Under the pieces are notes generated by a model. It was given only the letters and a program-made list of their open reading frames with translations. It ran no database searches and had not been told where the DNA came from. From Primula veris (taxonomy: Eukaryota > Streptophyta > Magnoliopsida > Ericales > Primulaceae), in assembly GCA_963682055.1 (NCBI GenBank), contig OY821742.1:16089752-16153751 (forward strand): a stretch of 64,000 nucleotides of DNA. The letters run 5' to 3'. The translations under genes were made by a program, and so were the position numbers. Numbering within the stretch: position 1 is the first letter of the stretch; every line of letters begins with the position of its first letter. Of the stretch, positions 57,283 to 64,000 are shown piece after piece.

Positions 57283-57621
57283 TCACGACTCCGGGGTTTT
57301 GACTACATCAGCTCTCATCAATCCTGGACTAGACATCTTACGCTCCATTACCCCGTTTTCTTCACCACTCGAAGGATTTGAAGATTCCCTCTCCAAATTA
57401 AATCCATTTTCCTTGACCACTGCTACACAGACTGAAGTCTTAACAGGATCAGAGAAATTACCATCAGGAATTTCAGAAGCAACATTAAGAGAAAAATAGG
57501 AATTAAATAACTTCAAAACCTCATTCTTTACCATGATAATAACACATTGCAAATACAACTTGATATATTCATCATGGTTCATAGTACCCCCATTAGGCGT
57601 CACTGAAATAGTGAAATTCAC
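57283..57621 (-). CDS. unrecognised ORF, possibly a terminal exon
   Basis: 112 codons on the minus strand, preceded by TTTTTGGTAG, a plausible splice acceptor; the true exon may start there and not at the methionine. Composition is ordinary for a protein (TPNGGTMNHDEYIKLYLQCV, VKNEVLKLFNSYFSLNVASE), with a Ser/Glu-rich tail (SSNPSSGEENGVMERK). The N-terminal half could form helices. I do not recognise the family. It may be the last exon of a host gene whose upstream exons were displaced by the insertions at 58006-63651, or a gene fragment. No promoter or poly(A) signal was identified with confidence. Confidence 0.35.
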   Translation of the reverse strand: MNFTISVTPNGGTMNHDEYIKLYLQCVIIMVKNEVLKLFNSYFSLNVASEIPDGNFSDPVKTSVCVAVVKENGFNLERESSNPSSGEENGVMERKMSSPGLMRADVVKTPES

Positions 57622-57988
57622 CTACCAAAAATCTCTCCGTAAAATTGGTTTTGCAATCATTATTTGTGACCACTTTAACCAATTCCACGTCCTTATCAGT
57701 TTCGTACTTTCATATTCATATACTTCTACTCCATCTATTTCATTCTGTTTACAATTAGAAAGGCTTACAATATGTCAGGACTCATAATATTCAAAGAAAT
57801 GAAAATGGAGACTACAAAATATATGCGTGTAAAGACTTGCATATAAGCCCCAGTCTGTCTTTGGTATTCTTTTACCTCTTGAATTTTTATCTTTAATTGC
57901 AATAAAAAAACACTATTGAGCTTACTTCACACAATTTCGAAGGAATGTTTTGAAAGGATTAAGATACCCAAAGTGAAGCAAAGAATCC

Positions 57989-58118
57989 TACATAAACTAG
58001 ATGTTTTTTTTTTTAAAGGAAATTTTTATTAACCGGAGAAGAAAAATGTCAAATACATGAGACAATACTCCCCACGATGATAATCAAATAAACCGATTAC
58101 ATACATAAACTAGATGTT
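57989..58118 (-). mobile_element. 5'-truncated LINE 3' end with 17 bp target duplication
   Basis: TACATAAACTAGATGTT occurs at 57989-58005 and 58102-58118. The 96 bp between starts with a poly(T) run on plus, that is, a poly(A) tail on minus preceded by TTAATAAAAATTTCCTTT. This is the signature of target-primed reverse transcription by a LINE that copied only its last ~85 bases. Confidence 0.85.
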
Positions 58119-58129
58119 AATCAACATCA

Positions 58130-58335
58130 AATTCTATTAGGTCAAATGGTTTCAAGTTGGCGATTAATGATGCGAGGATATATCTTTTCAAAGGTGGCTT
58201 TGAAGATGAAATTTCTTTGGACGGGGTCGGAGTTATAAGTAAAGGGGAGAAGGTTACGAAACTATTTATTTAAGGGGGCTTGAGCATTAAAAAGATTAAG
58301 GAGTGGAATAAAATGTTGGTGTTCAAACATATTTG
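58130..58335 (+). pseudogene. LINE ORF2 fragment, left part (split by PIF/Harbinger)
   Basis: Frames give MKFLWTGSEL, KGEKV, GGLSIKKIKEWNKMLVFKHI and W, matching the FLW.G....KVSW...P..EGGLG.K.LKEWN.AL..KHIW region of plant L1. It is cut at the TTG duplicated by the Harbinger element and continues at 63652. Confidence 0.85.
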
Positions 58336-58485
58336 GGCCTTGTTTGTTTACCAAATAAAACACTGGGATTGGATTTAAAATAGTGATGGTCCCATTAATA
58401 TGGTGTTTGGTTGGTTTTATTGACACGGTATTTCTAATACAGATGGATAACAAATGATACAATCTGCATGTATATAGAATCTCAC

Positions 58486-60285
58486 CCACACAATGGTATT
58501 ACAAATACCAACTGCGATCATTCAATGAAAATATATCAGCTTACCTTTTATTTTACAGCTGTCTTCATCTTTCTCCTCCTTTATTTTATTTTCTCAAGAG
58601 ACCAACTACAGAGGATAAATAAATACATATATACACACATTCAATATCAACCACCATGGCAGATCGCAATAGATTTTTCAATAAAATTAAATTCACGTCC
58701 CTTTTATTTTAACTCATATTCATATGCACAACCACCTTGAGATCTCTCTTCAATTCGTTTGAAACTTTTCTCTATATAAAGATCAAAAGTATGGGCATTA
58801 TATATCCAACAAAATACAGCATTGAAGTATTTTTCTTTCTCATTATTTGAATATGGTCTATTTTAAGTATAAATAATCGGTCTTTTTTCATCTTTTACTC
58901 ATCTCTAATTGATAATAAAATTAGGAACAAGTTTAAAATTGTTGCTTTTTTACTGGTTTATTTATTACAAAATTGAGGACAATTTTGATTTTTAATTACC
59001 TGATTTTATTTCATTGTTGTAGTTATTATCAATTCTTTCTCTTTTCTAGTTCAAAAAAAAATTGGGGGCAACTTTTTTTAACTTATATCCTCAATAATAA
59101 CATTTTTTTTATGTCTGATTAGGCTTTTGAAGTTTTATTTTTTTTGTTGATTTTTCAACTTTTGTTAGTGAAACAATTATATATTTTTTATGGTACTTTT
59201 GTAGGTGATCGGAAACAAATGGGACGTGTTATGTGATCTTCTTCAGCTTGTTTAAACAAAAAGGTTAGCTCACTCATTAACTATTTTTAAATATATTTTT
59301 TATATTTGTATTTAGTAATGCATGTTTTGAGTAGAATAATAAAATTATTGAGACTTTTTTCTAAACTTTTTGAGTTTTCTGTAATTCTTAGCTTCAATTA
59401 AGCTAGCTTTCCTTTCTTTGATTTTTTTTGCTAATAAGTTGTTTGAATTTAGATTCGGTCTTAGGTCTGTAAATAGAGCTTTTAATCTGAATGAATCACT
59501 TTTTTTATTATATATCTTAACTTCGAATAAACTAGCCTCTTTTCAATTTTTGCTTATAAGTTATACGTTATTAGTTTTGACAGCTTATAACTAAGCTTGT
59601 TTTGTTTTAAGGTCTTTGAGTAGGGCTTTTCAGCTGAAAGAACCCATTTTTATCTTAGATTTGTATAAACTGACATCTTTTATTTGAACAAACTAGCTTT
59701 TTTCTTACTCATAAGCTGTATGACATTTGTATTTTCTTCTGTCTTTAGTCCCATCACTAATGAGATCTCTCAGGAGTAGAAAAAGGTATTGTTGAAGTTT
59801 GAAAGACGACATCAACTTGTAGCAGGTTAAACCTAAGTTTTTCTTTTGTTTAAAGGTCTTTAGCTAAGGGCTTTAAGTTGAATATCTAAAATTCAAATTA
59901 GCTGAATGAGTCCAATTTGGTTATTCCTTCTAAGTTGCATATCATTTATTTGCTGGCGTAGTAACGTAATACTTGTAAGTTGATTTAGCTCTTTGTTTGG
60001 TCTGAAGAAGCTAGCTTGTTTGCTTGGAATTTATCCAAACAGACCCTTTAGTTTCATTGCTTCAAACTTTTTTGTTAATGTCTGGATTTATCCCCATCAT
60101 ATAATTAAAGGGATGTAATTCAATTTCCATATCAGAATTTACATTAAATACTTGTGCTAGCGGACTGTTGGAAACAATAAATGTTATTGCTTGGAGTCTC
60201 TAATAATGCAAGATATGTAAAAAAAAATTATGTTGATTAGCATCTTTATGTTGTGGCAAAATAGTTGTTGATTGTTTCTTTATAG
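58486..60285 (+). other. 5' region of the PIF/Harbinger element
   Basis: No coding frame is seen. A TATA-like box is at 58772-58780. From about 59390 to 59900 short motifs such as AACTAGCTTT and CTTATAAGCTGT recur irregularly. It probably contains the promoter and leader, possibly with a leader intron. Confidence 0.45.
58772..58780 (+). promoter_or_regulatory. candidate TATA box in the PIF/Harbinger element
   Basis: CTATATAAA preceded by TTTCT and followed by GATC, about 440 bp inside the left end and 1.5 kb upstream of the transposase ATG. The gap would need a long or spliced leader. Confidence 0.35.
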
Positions 60286-61533
60286 ATGAAAAAAAAGGCA
60301 CTGCTATTCGAAGCGTATGTGGGCTTTCAACAAATAGTAAATACGGTCATTCATTCTTGTGATGTTTTCAATTTTCATTCGGTACTCGATGGATGTACTG
60401 ATGGTAGTGATGTCGTACCTAGAGGGCCGAATCCTTTCCAGTTGCAAATAGAGCATATCAATTGTTTGGTAAGAGGTAATGACACTCATTGCATATCTCA
60501 GTTACGTATGGATAGACGTACTTTTTTACAATTATGTATACGACTTCAAAATGAGGGGGGGTTGACCAATTCTAGGCACGTGTCATTGGAAGAGAAAACG
60601 GCAATATTTTTAAGAATTTTGACACATCATACTAAAAATCGTACCGTGTGGTTTGAGTTTAGACGGTCCGGTCAAACTATTAGTAAGCATTTCAATGATG
60701 TTTTACGTGCTATTATAAGACTTCAAGGTGAACTACTAGCAACACCGGAGCCTGTCTCAGCTGATAGTACAGATCATGTTTGGAAATATTTTGAGGTAAA
60801 AAGTTATTGATTTTTGATAAGCTAAACATTAATTTATAGTTTCTCAGACTAGAATTGTCTTGGTGCTCTTGATGGAACATATGTTAGGGTCCATGTACAT
60901 ACAAAGGATGCACCTAAGTTTAGGAATCGAAAAGGTCAGCTAGCAACAAATGTATTAGGGGTTTGTAATCAAAATATGCAGTTTATATATGTACTATCCG
61001 GTTGGGAAGGATCGGCCGCCGACTCCCGTGTGTTGCGAGATGCGGTATCACGTGAAAACGGGTTACGGGTGCCTAATGGTTGCTACTTTCTCGTAGACGC
61101 TGGCTACACAAACGGCAATGGGTTTCTTGCACCTTATAGGGAGACACGGTACCACTTGAATCTATGGAGAGAAGATCGCTTTCCAAGATCTAAGGAAGAG
61201 TTTTCTAATCTTAAGCACTCGTCTGCTAGGAATTGTATTGAGCGCTGTTTTGGGTTGTTGAAACTACGTTGGTCTATCTTGCGTAGTCCGTCTTTCTATC
61301 CAATTAAAACTCAAGTCCGGATTATAACAGCGTGTTGCCTGCTGCATAATCATATAAGAAAGTCAATGAACATTGATCCCATGGAAGCTGAATTCGATGA
61401 ACAAGGGCCAGAATTGCCAGATGGAGATCCAATAGACACAATAGAGCCCTCAAATCAATTGACGAATTGGATAGATGAACTCGCAGCGAATATGTATAAC
61501 AATTGGTTGGCTATTAGGGGGAGTGGACATTAG
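60286..61533 (+). CDS. PIF/Harbinger (HARBI1-like) DDE transposase, two exons
   Basis: This cuts and reinserts the element, acting in the nucleus with the Myb/SANT partner. Exon 1 (60286-60795) ends FE before a GTAAAA donor. Exon 2 (60853-61533) begins NCLGALDGTYVRV after a GACTAG acceptor. The 57 bp intron leaves the frame in phase 0 and joining gives 396 aa, normal for the family. The N-terminal half has the helix-turn-helix-like LRMDRRTFLQLCIRLQN and LEEKTAIFLRIL motifs. The catalytic triad is visible: D177 in GALDGT, D227 in GWEGSAADSRVL and E300 in CIERCFGLLKLRWSIL, with VDAGYTN near 252. I see no stop, frameshift or missing catalytic residue. The start is the first ATG of the open frame, and a few upstream residues could be missing. 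Confidence 0.93.
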
Positions 61534-61991
61534 AAAACTTGTAACAGAAGCACACTTACCATTTTTTGAATGATCTGACTATGATTACTATGTATGTGTT
61601 AATATATTTGAACCATGCGGTGAATGTGTTGCTTCTTTGTGGTGAACTGGAAAGTTGTTTGTATTTTGTTTTGAGTTTTTTGTTAAAAATTGAGCTTGTG
61701 CTCCATGTTCAATTATAAAAAGTGGTGTTTAATAGTTTATTTCTTATGTAGTTTTAGTTTGGTAATTGTTACAAGTTGTTACTGATGAAAACTTATTACT
61801 ACTTAAATTCGCTTCTATAGTATTACAGTCTTAATATTGTTACAACTTGTTGCTAATATAACTAATATAATGGGTATGCTATAATTCATTACTGATGAAA
61901 ACTCGTTACTGCGCAATTCGATTGTGTTGTTTCAAAATTGTTATTGTTAGAACTTCTTACTAATATAATATTTTTTTGACATAATATAGGG

Positions 61992-63168
61992 ATGGAGAAC
62001 ACTCATGGCAGCCGGCAAGGAAGCAAACGAGGTAGGGAAAAAACAACTCCGTCACTTCTCATCGAGTTTGGCAGAAGATTGAGAATGATTTTTTAATGGC
62101 AACAATGGTGGAACTTATTACTCAACAATGGCATCAAGAAAATGGAGGATTTAAACCTGGGTTTTACGGGCAATTGGAGCTAAAGCTTAAAGAACAATTT
62201 CCAGGAACAGATTTGGTCGTTAATACTCATATCGAGTCCAAAGTGAAGTTGTAGAAACGCCAATACTATTCAGTTTTGGTTATGTTGCAAACAAGTGGTT
62301 TTGGATGGAATGATATGGATAAAACGATAAATGTTGAAAGCGATGAAGTATGGAAAAATTACGTAAAGGTAATAATTTTTTATTAGATAAATTGTGCTAC
62401 TATCATTAGCTGTTATGGGCTTGTTTGTTGAAAGTGAATGAACTTGACATTTGCTTTGTTTGTTTGTTTGATCATAATTGTTATAGGTTTGTTTGTTGAA
62501 TTTTTCGACATGTGTTTATTTTTGGTTTTCTATATTTACTATAGCATTTGCCCCTATGTGGCAGTTTTATTCTATTCTTTGCAATGACAATCTTGCACTT
62601 TTTACAGAAAGATAAAAGTGTCAAAGCTTATCGTAACAAGCCATTTCCAGATTACAACAATTGGTGTCATTTTTTCAGTAAAGATCGAGCTACTGGAGAA
62701 TTAGCCGAGGGTTCTGAGGAAACTTTAAATGCTATGAATGAGGAAGAAATACAAACAGAAGATGATGGTTCATATGTTCCACATTCACCCGCTGACTTTT
62801 CGGCCAATGCGCAGCCTCCCATGCAAACAGGATGTAGTAGCGGGAGCGGGAAGAAGAGGAGTCGAAGCGAAATAAATCGCAATGAGGGTCTAGCAGTAGT
62901 TGCGGATCGATTTGGTAATTTTTTTGAACAAACGGTTTGTAGTATGAATGTGATGTCACAACGCATCGGCTACGATCAAGATCTCTCAGAGGCAAGGAAA
63001 AAAGTTCACAGCGAGTTGTTGGACCTTCCACTTGACCGTACTAGTAGACTCAAAACGGGAAACTTGATTAGCAAAGATACGGCCAAGGTAGATCACTTTT
63101 CTAGCTTGCCGAATCTCGACGAATGCCTCGAATGGGTATACTTATTACTTAGTGGCGGCATTGTTTGA
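61992..63168 (+). pseudogene. PIF/Harbinger Myb/SANT-like ORF, broken
   Basis: The second gene of the superfamily binds the element ends and helps carry transposase to the nucleus. It starts MENTHGSRQGSKRGREK, then a frameshift in an A-run (about 62038-62043) moves SHRVWQKIENDFLMATMVEL into the next frame. A TAG at 62252-62254 interrupts between SKVKL and KRQYYSVLVMLQTSGFGWN. Exon 1 ends NYVK at 62368. An intron (GTAATA donor, TTTTTACAG acceptor) leads to exon 2 at 62608-63168: KSVKAYRNKPFPDYNNWCHF, an acidic linker, GSGKKRSRSE, and LPNLDECLEWVYLLLSGGIV. With two lesions it probably gives no full protein. The C-terminal exon is intact. Confidence 0.85.
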
Positions 63169-63651
63169 CTAGAGTAAAATGTGGTTGTTTGTACTCTTTT
63201 TTTTATGTTTTGCTCGGATCCAATCGTTCATGGTTAAAAAGTTTACCATCAAATGCATTTGTTATGACTTATGCCAATTTTGTTTATCTCAGATTGATGG
63301 TTAGTTTGATCATGATTTATGATGTAATGAATTTTATTTTATAAAAGTGTATTTTGTTTTGAAAACGAGTTTAATTTGATTTAATTGCTATTTTTTCTTA
63401 TTAAACAAACACATAAATAAATATGGTTAAAGGGTAGAATAGTAATTGATTACATATTAGTACAACGAAAATATAGTTAACCAAACAAACGTGACATTGG
63501 CCTACAAATACTATAGACATTAGTTCTATCAAACAAACACACAATCGGACTTGTCAATATCATTCATAGTCCAACATTAATCCTACCTTCTTTTCAAATA
63601 CTCATTGGACTTCATGTCCCGGGACTAATAATCCCACTACCAAACGAGGCC

Positions 63652-64000
63652 TTGGTTTCTTTTAAATCCGGCGTCCTCTTCTATTTGGAAAACTTGGGTG
63701 GTTATCTACAGGACCCCATCTTTCTAATATTGAGCCCCTGCATAATTAACATAACACCCAATGACAACCCCAAATTCCTCTACAATCATCCTCTCTCCTG
63801 CATATACCGATCCTATCCCCACTCATACCCCAATCCAACATATCCCCTTACCCGGCCCTTGTTCGGCTCCGTCTGTTGTGTGGTCTCCGGATCTCTTAGT
63901 AATGGTTTTTCCGTCAAATCCGCTTGGGACTCAATTCGTTGATCAGCAAGTCCCAAGGTGGGTTGGTCTCGTATTCTGTGTCAAGGGACATCTCCTCGAA
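63652..64000 (+). pseudogene. LINE ORF2 fragment, right part
   Basis: Resumes directly after the Harbinger element. It gives ALVSFKSG then, after a frame change, SIWKTWVVIYR, matching the S.LWVKWV..YR region; and near the end NGFSVKSAWDSIR, matching G.FSVK.AW..IR before zf-RVT. It continues past the window edge. Confidence 0.8.

Larger units (their letters stand above)
58336..63651 (+). mobile_element. PIF/Harbinger DNA transposon, complete ends
   Basis: The ends are GGCCTTGTTTG and inverted GGCCTCGTTTG, typical of PIF/Harbinger and Tourist elements. Inner termini are less alike. The flanking 3 bp are TTG on both sides (58333-58335 and 63652-63654). The 5.3 kb interior has both genes of the superfamily, transposase and Myb/SANT-like protein, in the same direction. 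The site lies inside a LINE whose coding similarity resumes directly after the element. Confidence 0.92.

Overview
The window is nuclear DNA from a flowering plant, most likely a eudicot. It is AT-rich, and its plant-type Copia, Gypsy, L1-type LINE, CACTA, MULE and PIF/Harbinger elements are heavily nested. It has one clear host gene (glycine-rich secreted protein), one plant-type tRNA-Pro, and a captured piece of a plant amino acid permease. All calls come from reading the sequence; no database search was run.

Layout. 1-3467: non-coding repeats, including a ~361 bp tandem duplication. 3468-8741: a Ty1/Copia element on the minus strand with two 316 bp LTRs, a TTAGT target duplication, PBS, PPT and a nearly complete gag-pol. 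About 10576-28837: the right-hand part of a CACTA-type DNA transposon. It carries a broken Transposase_24 (TNPA-like) gene, subterminal repeats and a terminus reading CACTACAAG on the minus strand. The gene is split by a degenerate minus-strand Copia (12151-15390) and an Athila/Tat-like Gypsy (15391-25968). 28838-30276: a TRIM-like miniature LTR element and a related solo LTR. 30510-34455: a MULE with long inverted repeats and a near-perfect 9 bp target duplication. Its middle holds antisense exons of an amino acid permease (AAP) gene, so it is a Pack-MULE. 34863-36199: the intact two-exon glycine-rich protein gene with TATA box. About 36484-43515: a Tat-like Gypsy derivative with gag-protease on the minus strand, no pol, and a broken opposite-strand ORF. 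43516-47194: low-complexity and non-coding DNA, including a 90 bp AT microsatellite.

47195-52348: a CACTA-end MITE, then an L1-like LINE remnant with its poly(A) end, interrupted by a probable solo LTR and by a MITE with a perfect 41 bp hairpin. 53540-53611: tRNA-Pro(UGG). 54810-56496: two MITEs. 57283-57621: an unrecognised ORF. 58006-64000: a 96 bp LINE 3' end with a 17 bp target duplication, then a second LINE split by a complete PIF/Harbinger element (58336-63651). That element has an apparently intact two-exon HARBI1-like DDE transposase, a broken Myb/SANT partner, and a TTG duplication.

The proteins serve element mobility and do not form a host pathway. I did not find a defence, metabolic or otherwise new enzyme system. 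The most informative structures are the Pack-MULE with AAP capture, the PIF/Harbinger element with a whole transposase and broken partner, the pol-less Tat element with an opposite-strand ORF, the asymmetric Gypsy LTRs, and the LTR element with only a 97 bp interior.
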